64,000 bases of DNA from Candidatus Hydrogenedentota bacterium (GTDB taxonomy: Bacteria > Hydrogenedentota > Hydrogenedentia > Hydrogenedentales > JAEUWI01). The DNA is taken from assembly GCA_016182605.1 (NCBI GenBank), contig JACPGE010000070.1:1-64000 (forward strand). Direction: 5' to 3'. Shown here piece by piece: positions 19,839-27,380 of this stretch. Each line of letters begins with the position of its first letter. Position 1 is the first letter of the stretch. Position numbers and translations under genes: made by a program. The notes beneath the pieces are model-generated. The model was not told the DNA's origin, made no database searches, and worked only from the letters and a program-made list of their open reading frames with translations.

Positions 19839-21152
19839 TCAATCCTTCGGCACGGGCCGCACATTCCACAGCACTGCAACCAGCGCGGCCGCGGCGAAGG
19901 CCCAAGCCGCCCAGACATAAATCGCCATTTGCCATCCGCCGTGTTCCTGCGCCTTGAAATACCCGGTTGCGTAGTCGCCCGCCGCGGCGCCCATGTAACC
20001 GAGAAAGTTTACGAATCCCGCGGCGGCCGCGGCCGTGCCCTGGCGCGCCATATCGACGGGTGCCGTACCCACGAGCAGTACCTGTGGCCCGTAGATGCAA
20101 AACCCGATGAGCACCAGCAGCACCAGCGTGACGAAGACATTTTGGCGGGCGGCGTATTCATACGCAAGCGTCAGGAAGCCGAGGCATACGAGGAAAATGC
20201 AGACGACCGGCGCACGGCGGCTGCCGAAGAAGCGGTCCGTGATCCAGCCCGCCCAGAACGAACCCGCCACGGCGCCGATGGGCAGTACGACGTATTTCAA
20301 CGCGGCCGGGCCCACGCCCGTGTTCTGCACTTCGATGAGGTGGGCGACGCCCCAATCCACGAAGCCGTAGCGATTGGCATTCAGCAGGCCCAGCGAAAGC
20401 CCCATGAGCCACAGCGCGGGGTTCAGGAGCGTCAATTGCGCCACTTTCACCACGCCGGGCTGGATGCGCGGAGCGGCAGCGCTGGCGCCGGCTTCCGCAT
20501 GTCCCCGTTTTGCTTCCGCGGCAGCTTCAGGCGATTCCTTCAGGCACACGAACATGAAGATTGCAGCCGCGGTCAACAGCGCGGCGGGGACATACAGGGC
20601 GCCCCGCCAGCCGAAGACTTCCGCCGATTGCCCGGCAACGAAATACGTGAGCCCGAGTGTGATCTGGTAGCCGGTGCCGATGAGGCCGATGGCCTTGCCG
20701 CGCTTGTGAAAGGGGATCCAGTCGCTGGTGATCCGCATGGCGGGGGTCCAGCCCAGCGCCTGGCAATAACCATTGCTTGCCCAGATGAAGAGGAGGAAAT
20801 AGAAGCCGGTGCCGAAACCGAAGAGCACATTCAACGCTGCCGACCCGAGCATGCCGATGGCAAGCATCAGGCGCGGCGAAATCCGCTCGGCAAGCTGGCC
20901 ATTCAGCAGTTGGCCCACACCGTAGGTCAGCTTCAGTGAAGCCAGAATGTATCCTATTTCCTCACTTGAAAGGCCCAGGCCGCCCTCCGCCACCGGCGCG
21001 CCCATGCCCGGTACCGCCGAGGATATGTTCGTGCGGCAAAAATAAAATGCGCCGTAGATCAGCCAGATGGTCCAGACCAGACTCTGTTCACCGCCGGAAA
21101 ACTTTAGGGGATTGCCCTGGGTTGTTCTCGTTCTTGCTAATTCCGTTGGCAC
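19839..21152 (-). CDS. MFS transporter, organophosphate:phosphate antiporter (GlpT/UhpT) type
   Basis: About 437 residues with some 12 hydrophobic helices. Motifs resemble the OPA group: IYGAFYFCRTNISSAVP near the start, LKLTYGVGQLLNG, and GWTPAMRITSDW. GlpT-type members exchange glycerol-phosphate or hexose-phosphate for phosphate. The start is uncertain: the GTG at 21152 has CAGGGG 6 bp upstream; an ATG at 21185 lies in the same frame with a poorer site. First gene of the MFS, nucleotidyltransferase and MetE-like cluster. Confidence 0.8.
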   Translation of the reverse strand: MPTELARTRTTQGNPLKFSGGEQSLVWTIWLIYGAFYFCRTNISSAVPGMGAPVAEGGLGLSSEEIGYILASLKLTYGVGQLLNGQLAERISPRLMLAIGMLGSAALNVLFGFGTGFYFLLFIWASNGYCQALGWTPAMRITSDWIPFHKRGKAIGLIGTGYQITLGLTYFVAGQSAEVFGWRGALYVPAALLTAAAIFMFVCLKESPEAAAEAKRGHAEAGASAAAPRIQPGVVKVAQLTLLNPALWLMGLSLGLLNANRYGFVDWGVAHLIEVQNTGVGPAALKYVVLPIGAVAGSFWAGWITDRFFGSRRAPVVCIFLVCLGFLTLAYEYAARQNVFVTLVLLVLIGFCIYGPQVLLVGTAPVDMARQGTAAAAAGFVNFLGYMGAAAGDYATGYFKAQEHGGWQMAIYVWAAWAFAAAALVAVLWNVRPVPKD

Positions 21153-21536
21153 GAATAGCCCCTGTCTTTCCCGGCGCACGGCCATACATCCAATTGTTGC
21201 GCGGGGAAACACATCCCATATCCATCGTGCTGCCCAACACAACGCGCAGTATATAGGCCGCTGCGCAGAGCCGGCAACTGTGAAACGGGGCGCGCAACGC
21301 ATCCGTTCCCGAAGCGGCGTCAGGCGGCCATGCTCACCCAGGCCGCACAATGCGCAATCTGGCGGGCGGCGGAAAATCGATGGGCGTACCTTATCTCCCT
21401 TATTTCTGGGCTTTCAGTGCAAGTTGAGGCGCGAGTCATGATAGACTCTCCCCACGAATGAAACGGTTGCGCCGGAGTGTGGCCAGTGCAGGGCCCCCCT
21501 GTCATCCGCCGCCGTTTCTGAAACTCTCACCTGCGG
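21153..21536. other. Divergent intergenic region
   Basis: 384 bp between the leftward MFS cluster and the rightward TPR gene. It should contain both promoters, but I see no good -35/-10 pair, palindrome or RNA structure in it. Confidence 0.4.
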
Positions 21537-22373
21537 ATGCTTTTTGACGTGATGCGTTCTCAAATCTGGATGTGGATGACTGCGTTGGCCATACTTGCCG
21601 GCGCCTGGGCCTTTAGCGCATACCGCAGCCAGGCGGTCGCCGTGCCGCCACGGGATTCCGAGGCCCTGGTGCGGCACGCCCTGGATCTCGTCACAAACGA
21701 TCAGGTCTTGCTCAACCGGGACACCCAGCAGGCCATACGCGCTGTGAGTGTGCTGGTGGAGGAGGCTGCCGTGCAGTCCGCGGAAGGGGTTTTTCTGCTG
21801 GGTCTGCAATACAAGCGGGAGCGCAATATCGAGGGGGCAGAGGCGGAATTCCGGCGCGCCATTGAGATGAAACCGGATTGGAGCTGGCCCTACCACGGGC
21901 TGGGGTACCTCTTGGGCCAGTACACCCATGGCCGGATTGATGAGGCGATCGACATGTTGAAGCTGGCCATCGCGCGGGATCCGGAATGGGGCCGCCCACA
22001 CAATAGCCTGGCGGTGCTGTACCGGGTCCAGGGGCGCTTTGAGGAGGCCGAAGTGGAGGCGGAGCTGGCCTTGAAGCTGGAGCCCGAAGACTTCGCCTCG
22101 CTGAACAATTACGCCAACCTGCTCAAGGCGCAACAGCGGTTTGAAGAAGCCGAGATCTATTACCACATGGCCATTGCCAACATGCCGGATCATCCCAAGC
22201 CGCATTACAATCTCGCGTGCCTCTACAGCCAGTTGGGCAACGCGGACGCGGCCCTGAAGGAACTCCAAGAGGCGTTCAACCGGGCGGATGTGCTGCGCCT
22301 GGAGGCCGCCACCGACCCCGATCTGGATCCGTTGCGCGGCAATGCGCGCTTCGAGGCGATGCTCCGGCCATAG
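21537..22373 (+). CDS. Membrane-anchored TPR protein
   Basis: 278 residues with an N-terminal membrane helix (about 9-27) and at least four tetratricopeptide repeats (about 95-240; for example WSWPYHGLGYLLGQY, AHNSLAVLYRVQGRFEEAE, SLNNYANLLKAQQRFEEAE, PHYNLACLYSQLGN). TPR arrays bind partner proteins; the partner is unknown. Both ATG 21537 and ATG 21552 are possible starts; neither has a strong ribosome site. The gene converges with the Hsp70 gene 34 bp downstream. Confidence 0.75.
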   Translation: MLFDVMRSQIWMWMTALAILAGAWAFSAYRSQAVAVPPRDSEALVRHALDLVTNDQVLLNRDTQQAIRAVSVLVEEAAVQSAEGVFLLGLQYKRERNIEGAEAEFRRAIEMKPDWSWPYHGLGYLLGQYTHGRIDEAIDMLKLAIARDPEWGRPHNSLAVLYRVQGRFEEAEVEAELALKLEPEDFASLNNYANLLKAQQRFEEAEIYYHMAIANMPDHPKPHYNLACLYSQLGNADAALKELQEAFNRADVLRLEAATDPDLDPLRGNARFEAMLRP

Positions 22374-22407
22374 GCATGCGATCCGATGCCCAATGGCGGG
22401 ATGGGTC

Positions 22408-23820
22408 TCAGGCCTGCTGCGCCACCAACGCCAGCCCCGTGGCAACCGACGTGAAGGTGTCGCGCTGCTTAAGGCGGTGTGCGCCGTAGCGCTGTTCCAG
22501 CATCTCGCGTATCGCCGGGATAAGGCTGGTCCCCCCCGTGGTCAGCACCAGATCGATGTCGCTGCTCTTGATCCCGGCCAGCCTTTCGGCCTCTTCAATG
22601 CTCGACAGCATGCGATCCAGCGTGACTTCGATAATGTGGGAGAACTCGCTGCGTTCCAGCCGCACGTCCAGTTCTATGTTCTCGCGCGCGATCTGAATCT
22701 GCGTTTCCAGGTCTGTCGAGAGGCGCCGCTTCGCCGATTCCACTTCACGCACCACCGGGTAGCCAAAATTGCGCTGAATCAGGCACCGCAGCCGGCGCAG
22801 GGCCTCGGGTTGGTCGGAGGCCGATTCTGCCGCCGTGAGCCAGTTGATGGTCTCTTCATTGTTGAGCTTGTAAAGGTTTTGCCAGTCCAAAATCTGATTG
22901 AAGAGGTACTGGGGCATGGGCAGGCGGTTCGGGCCGTAGCGCGCTTTGCTCCCAAAAACGGGGAACAGCTTGCTCCGAATGATCTCTTTGTCTATGGCAT
23001 CGCCCGCAACAGGCACGCCGCTCACACTGAGGATCCGGCTCTCTTCCAGGCGCGCCTTCACACCATGCGCGGCGCCAAACTCCATGACGCACACATCGCA
23101 CGTGCCGCCGCCGATGTCCACCACCATCAGGCGCTCGCGTTGCTGTGCCTCCATGGCAAATTCCACGCACGCGCCCACGGGCTCGTAAAAAAAGGTGACT
23201 TCCTTGAAGCCCGCCAAACGCGCTGCCGTCTGCAAGCGGCGCTCCGCCACCTCGTTCTCGTCGTCGCGATCCGAGAAGCGCACCGGGCGGCCAAACACGG
23301 CCCGCTCCACATCACGCCCGGCGGCGCGGTCTACCGCCTCCTTCATGGGGCGGATAACCATGGCGACCAATTCTTCAATCTGGTATTGGGTGCCGAAGAC
23401 TTCCGTGCTCGTGAATCCGCGGTGACGCATAAGCGTCTTCAACGACTGGAATAGCCGTCCGGGCGAATTCACCTCCACCATCGCCTTCGCACGCACGGCT
23501 TCCCGGGCGGTGCCATCGGTGGCGCCGGGCCGGTAGCCTTCGCTCTTGTCCGGCTCGGAAGCCACATAGGCCTCGATACTGACGCCCAAGTCCACCTGCT
23601 TCAACAGCACTTCCCGGTCCACGTTGCGCTCGATGAAGGCATTGGCCGCGGCGCGCCCGACAATAGATTGGCCTTCGCGCGTGATGTAGACAAGGGAAGG
23701 CAGCGAGGCCGGGCTATCGTTATGCTCGTCCAGATCAAGGACTTGCACGTGGGCGCCGTCGCTGATGGCCACGCTGGAGTTGGATGTGCCGAAGTCCACA
23801 CCACAGTAGATGTCACTCAA
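22408..23820 (-). CDS. Hsp70-family chaperone-like ATPase (YegD type)
   Basis: 470 residues: the actin/Hsp70 nucleotide-binding fold without DnaK's substrate-binding domain (DnaK is about 640). Motifs: phosphate-1 VDFGTSNSSVAI (8-19), phosphate-2 [11 protein letters not shown], and adenosine loop LTTGGTSLIP. YegD-like members have no settled function. The start is a TTG with GAGGG 8 bp upstream; the Hsp70 motif begins right after it, which supports the choice. Confidence 0.85.
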   Translation of the reverse strand: MSDIYCGVDFGTSNSSVAISDGAHVQVLDLDEHNDSPASLPSLVYITREGQSIVGRAAANAFIERNVDREVLLKQVDLGVSIEAYVASEPDKSEGYRPGATDGTAREAVRAKAMVEVNSPGRLFQSLKTLMRHRGFTSTEVFGTQYQIEELVAMVIRPMKEAVDRAAGRDVERAVFGRPVRFSDRDDENEVAERRLQTAARLAGFKEVTFFYEPVGACVEFAMEAQQRERLMVVDIGGGTCDVCVMEFGAAHGVKARLEESRILSVSGVPVAGDAIDKEIIRSKLFPVFGSKARYGPNRLPMPQYLFNQILDWQNLYKLNNEETINWLTAAESASDQPEALRRLRCLIQRNFGYPVVREVESAKRRLSTDLETQIQIARENIELDVRLERSEFSHIIEVTLDRMLSSIEEAERLAGIKSSDIDLVLTTGGTSLIPAIREMLEQRYGAHRLKQRDTFTSVATGLALVAQQA

Positions 23821-23975
23821 TATGCTACCCTCGGCAAGAGTGTTTTGCGCATTTTTCTTAGTTTAATGCGGTGCCTTACCGCAGAATCGCAGAGTATAAC
23901 GGCACCCGCCCCGCCAGTGCAACTCCTTTTGCTTGCCGACACCCCAAGGCTGGGGCAAAAAATTGAAATAGATAC

Positions 23976-24005
23976 TTGACAAAAAAACCGTTCTCTCCCT
24001 ACAAT
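23976..24005 (+). promoter_or_regulatory. Near-consensus sigma70 promoter of the HTH gene
   Basis: TTGACA at 23976-23981, an 18-bp spacer, and TACAAT at 24000-24005. The expected start of transcription, about 7 bp after the -10 box, falls at or next to the A of the ATG at 24012, which implies a leaderless or almost leaderless mRNA. Confidence 0.8.
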
Positions 24006-24011
24006 GGATGT

Positions 24012-24332
24012 ATGAGTGAACTCGTGTTAAAGAATCGCGTAAAGGAATTGCGGGCACGGCTGAACCTGCGTCAAGCCGATTTAGCCCGTGAAGTAAACGT
24101 TACACGGCAGACGATCCTGGCCATCGAGAAGGGCCGCCTGAATCCCTCGATTCTGGTCAGCCTGAAGATTGCCCGCATTCTTCGAGAACCGGTGGGCTAT
24201 GTCTTCTACCTCGATCACGAGTCCGCCACCCGCACGGCCACAGAGGCCGCGACGGTTGCGCGCGAGCCCCAAGCGGCTGCAGCCACCAAAGAGAAACTGG
24301 CCATGGCCGAGCGCCTGCTCGACCTGAGTTGA
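24012..24332 (+). CDS. Xre-family HTH transcriptional regulator
   Basis: 106 residues. Residues about 7-62 form a Cro/C1-type helix-turn-helix (KNRVKELRARLNLRQADLA, VTRQTILAIEKG, NPSILVSLKIA), close to short regulators found in Firmicutes and elsewhere. A C-terminal tail of about 35 residues is Ala/Glu-rich. I chose ATG 24012 because the domain starts there; an in-frame extension to 23976 would overlap the -35 box. No Shine-Dalgarno precedes it. It may control the divergent Hsp70 gene or itself. Confidence 0.85.
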   Translation: MSELVLKNRVKELRARLNLRQADLAREVNVTRQTILAIEKGRLNPSILVSLKIARILREPVGYVFYLDHESATRTATEAATVAREPQAAAATKEKLAMAERLLDLS

Positions 24333-24346
24333 GGTTCCGCCCGGAC

Positions 24347-25600
24347 TTATACCCGTTCCCACGCTTGCATCAGGAGTTCTTCTGCCTCGGCGAGGTTCTT
24401 CTTCTTGAGCACGAGCGGCGGGCTCACCCGCAGTACCTTGCCGTGGAGCGGCCCGAGGAAGTGCACGCCCGTCTCTGCGCTGGCGCGGTAGGCTTCCAGT
24501 ACACAACGGTTGGCAATGGCGCCGTCCACCATCTCCACGCCATAGACCATCCCTTCGCCGCGAACGGCCGTAATGAACGGAAACTGCTGCTGAAGGCGCG
24601 CAAGGACTTCTCCCAGGCGCTTGCCCGTCTTGCGCGCCTGTTCCACGACACCTTCCTCCTCCATAATGTCCAGTGTGGCGCACACGGCGGCACAGGCACG
24701 GGGATTGCCGCTAAAGGTGTCTGAAGCGCCGCCATAACCGAGCGCATCGATCAGGTCGCCGCGTCCGACAACGGCCGAAGCGGGCTCCCCATTGGCCAGT
24801 CCCTTGCCCAGCACCACCATGTCGGGTTGCACACCATAGGTCTGGAAAGCATACATCTCCCCGGTACGGCCAAAGCATGCCTGCACTTCGTCGAAGATAA
24901 AGGGGATGTCGTGGCGGCGGCACCAATCCTGAAGCAGGGGGTGATACCATTTGGGCGGATGAAAGGAGCCGCGCGCACCCAAATAAGGCTCCGTGATGAG
25001 CAGGGCAATCTTGTTGGCGTGCGTATGCCACAGGGCGTCAAGTTCGCCACGGAACTGTTCGGGGTCTGCGCTGGCGTCTAGCGGAAAGGAGAGCCACCGC
25101 ACGTCTGGATTGGCGCTGGCCTCGCCGGTTACGTCGTTTGCGAGACCCTTCTTGCCGTGGAAGCCCGCGCGGGTCGCCACCATAATGTTGCGCTCGGGAT
25201 AGCGCGCCAGGCACGCCCACATGGCCTTCTGGATGCCTTCAGAGCCGCTGGCCGCCCAGAGGACCCTGTCTGCCTGGGGCAGGCCGATGCTTTCGCGCAA
25301 CCGGCGCGAGGCCGTGACCTGTATTTCGGCGATCATGTTGTACGCGTTGCGGGGCAGGCCCTTGCTATAGGCCTTTACACGCTTCTCGAAACCCTTGTGG
25401 TTGTAACCGAGATTGCAGACCAGTACTCCAGACGTAAAATCGATGAGACGGCGTCCGTCCGCGGTCCATAGATGCACGCCCTTGGCCTTGGAGATAACCA
25501 CCCGCGTCGGAGTGAAGGTATCTTGCCCTTTGCCCACAATTTCGTTGAACGCGTTCCGCAGGGCATTGCCTTGGGTTTCGTCCTGATGTTCAATCTTCAC
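24347..25600 (-). CDS. Class III PLP aminotransferase
   Basis: 417 residues of the 4-aminobutyrate/ornithine aminotransferase family. Features: LWTADGRRLIDFTSGVLV, the SGSEGIQKAMW cofactor loop, FIFDEVQACFGRTG, and the PLP lysine in LGKGLANG. The amino donor cannot be read from sequence; omega-amino acids such as 4-aminobutyrate are typical. The GTG start has AGGAG 9 bp upstream. The gene lies 9 bp after the Rrf2 regulator, which probably controls it. Confidence 0.88.
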   Translation of the reverse strand: MKIEHQDETQGNALRNAFNEIVGKGQDTFTPTRVVISKAKGVHLWTADGRRLIDFTSGVLVCNLGYNHKGFEKRVKAYSKGLPRNAYNMIAEIQVTASRRLRESIGLPQADRVLWAASGSEGIQKAMWACLARYPERNIMVATRAGFHGKKGLANDVTGEASANPDVRWLSFPLDASADPEQFRGELDALWHTHANKIALLITEPYLGARGSFHPPKWYHPLLQDWCRRHDIPFIFDEVQACFGRTGEMYAFQTYGVQPDMVVLGKGLANGEPASAVVGRGDLIDALGYGGASDTFSGNPRACAAVCATLDIMEEEGVVEQARKTGKRLGEVLARLQQQFPFITAVRGEGMVYGVEMVDGAIANRCVLEAYRASAETGVHFLGPLHGKVLRVSPPLVLKKKNLAEAEELLMQAWERV

Positions 25601-25609
25601 GCGCTGCTC

Positions 25610-26023
25610 CTAAATGTAATACATGTCCGTGTTGGAGAGGCTGTCCATAATCTGTTGCAGGGTGATCTCGCCCAGCACCCCGGAAATACCGGCGCCCGCG
25701 GTCTGCCAGATCACGCCGAGTTCCTTGCGGCCCCGCTCTTCCGCCGGCAACGGTTCCAGGATGGGCCCGTCTATCGCGATGACAATGTCCAGCAAGGTGA
25801 TGGACTCCGCCTGCCGCTCCAGCACGTAACCACCCTGTGAGCCGCGCAGGCTGCGCACAAGACCATTCCGCTTCAATTGCAGCAGAATATGCACCAGGTA
25901 CTTCTCTGGAATGTTGCCTTGTGCCGCGATGTGGCTCGCATTGATGGGCTCGTCACCGTCGGGCCGCTGGGCCAATTCGACCATGGCCCGAAGTGCGTAC
26001 TCGCATCGCGCGGATATGTTCAT
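25610..26023 (-). CDS. Rrf2-family transcriptional regulator
   Basis: 137 residues. A winged-helix N-terminus (SARCEYALRAMVELAQ, ASHIAAQGNIPEKYL, LRGSQGGYVL) is typical of Rrf2. The three cysteines that hold the Fe-S cluster in IscR/NsrR are absent (only one cysteine, near residue 7), so it should sense something else, as CymR does through a protein partner. The ATG at 26023 is chosen because the domain starts there. Co-transcribed with the aminotransferase. Confidence 0.85.
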   Translation of the reverse strand: MNISARCEYALRAMVELAQRPDGDEPINASHIAAQGNIPEKYLVHILLQLKRNGLVRSLRGSQGGYVLERQAESITLLDIVIAIDGPILEPLPAEERGRKELGVIWQTAGAGISGVLGEITLQQIMDSLSNTDMYYI

Positions 26024-26150
26024 GCTCTGCACACCCCTGGCGCCGTGAAGTTGAAAACCCCCCGGTTTGGCATTCGAAAAGGCCAGCCGGAACCCGCCAC
26101 AGTGTAACGGTTCAGACCGGCGCACTGCCAATCCGCGGCTACGTGCGCGC

Positions 26151-27380
26151 TCAGAAGAGTGCGCGCACCTTGATGGTCTCGGGCATATTCTTCAGGTCGC
26201 GGATAATCTTCTGGGTGGCGTTCTTGTTCGCATCCATGATGAGGTAGCCCACGTCTTCATAGGTGCGCAAGAACTGTCCCGTGACGTTGATGCCCGCCTC
26301 GCCAAACAGGGTGTTGACCTTTTGGAGCACGCCGGGCACGTTCTGGTGGATGTGCAGGATACGGTGCTGATCGGCCATCTCCGGCAGCACTTCGTTGGGA
26401 AAGTTGACCGCGCCCTCGGTGCTGCCGTTGTTCACAAAGCGAATGAGCTTCATAGCGACTTCGAGCCCGATGTTGCGCTGGGCCTCTTCCGTGGATCCGC
26501 CGATATGGGGCGTCAGCAGCACGTTGGGCAGGCCTTGAAGGGGGCTGCTGAAACGGTCCCCCACCGACTTGGGCTCTTCGGGGAAGACGTCGATGGCGGC
26601 CCCGGCCAGCCGGCCGGACTTCAGGCGGGCCGCCAAGGCGTCGATATCCACCACGGTGCCCCGGCTCGCGTTGATGAGGCAGGCCCCGGATTTCATCCAG
26701 TCCAGTTGCTTGGCGCCGATCATGCCTTGGGTATCGCGCGTTCCCGGTACGTGAAGCGTGACATAGTCCGAGCGCTCCATCAGGTCGCGAAGATCGGGAA
26801 CCCGTGTGGCGTTGCCCATGGTGAGCTTGTCCACCACATCGTAGAAAAGCACGCGCATGCCGAGGGCTTCGGCGAGCACGGAGACCTGCTGGCCAATGTG
26901 GCCATAGCCGATGATGCCTAGCGTCTTTCCCCGCACTTCCATACTGCCCGCGGCCGACTTGTTCCACTCGCCCGCGTGCGCGCTGCTGATCTTGCCGAAA
27001 AGCTGGCGCGCCAGCATGATCACCTCCGCAATGACGAGTTCCGCCACCGAGCGGGTATTCGAATAGGGCGCGTTGAAGACGGGGACCCCCTGTATCTTGG
27101 CCGCGCGCAGATCGATCTGATTGGTGCCGATGCAAAACGCGCCGATGGAAAGGAGCCGCTTCGCCTTCGCCATCGCCTTTGCGGAGACGTAGGTCTTGGA
27201 ACGAATGCCCAGAACATGGATTTCGGGAATGATCTCCAGCAATTCCGCCTCGTCGTAGGCGCGCTTCTCCGAGATGACGTGGAAACCCTCCGCTTCGATG
27301 CGCCGGACGCTTTCTTTGTGCAGGCCTTCGAGCAGCAGCACCTTAATCTGATTTTTCGGAAACGATGTGGTCTGGGTCAT
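26151..27380 (-). CDS. serA: D-3-phosphoglycerate dehydrogenase
   Basis: 409 residues, the length of the E. coli-type SerA. It oxidises 3-phosphoglycerate in the first step of serine synthesis. Domains: substrate domain, NAD domain with IGYGHIGQQV, catalytic RGTVVD and PHIGGST, and a C-terminal ACT domain (about 335-409) that binds serine for feedback inhibition in E. coli. Its ATG overlaps the stop of the upstream gene (ATGA), so it is translationally coupled to the glycosidase-like gene. Confidence 0.95.
   Translation of the reverse strand: MTQTTSFPKNQIKVLLLEGLHKESVRRIEAEGFHVISEKRAYDEAELLEIIPEIHVLGIRSKTYVSAKAMAKAKRLLSIGAFCIGTNQIDLRAAKIQGVPVFNAPYSNTRSVAELVIAEVIMLARQLFGKISSAHAGEWNKSAAGSMEVRGKTLGIIGYGHIGQQVSVLAEALGMRVLFYDVVDKLTMGNATRVPDLRDLMERSDYVTLHVPGTRDTQGMIGAKQLDWMKSGACLINASRGTVVDIDALAARLKSGRLAGAAIDVFPEEPKSVGDRFSSPLQGLPNVLLTPHIGGSTEEAQRNIGLEVAMKLIRFVNNGSTEGAVNFPNEVLPEMADQHRILHIHQNVPGVLQKVNTLFGEAGINVTGQFLRTYEDVGYLIMDANKNATQKIIRDLKNMPETIKVRALF

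Noticed and set aside
25610-26023. Rrf2 regulator as an IscR-type Fe-S sensor
   Set aside because: The three cluster cysteines are absent.
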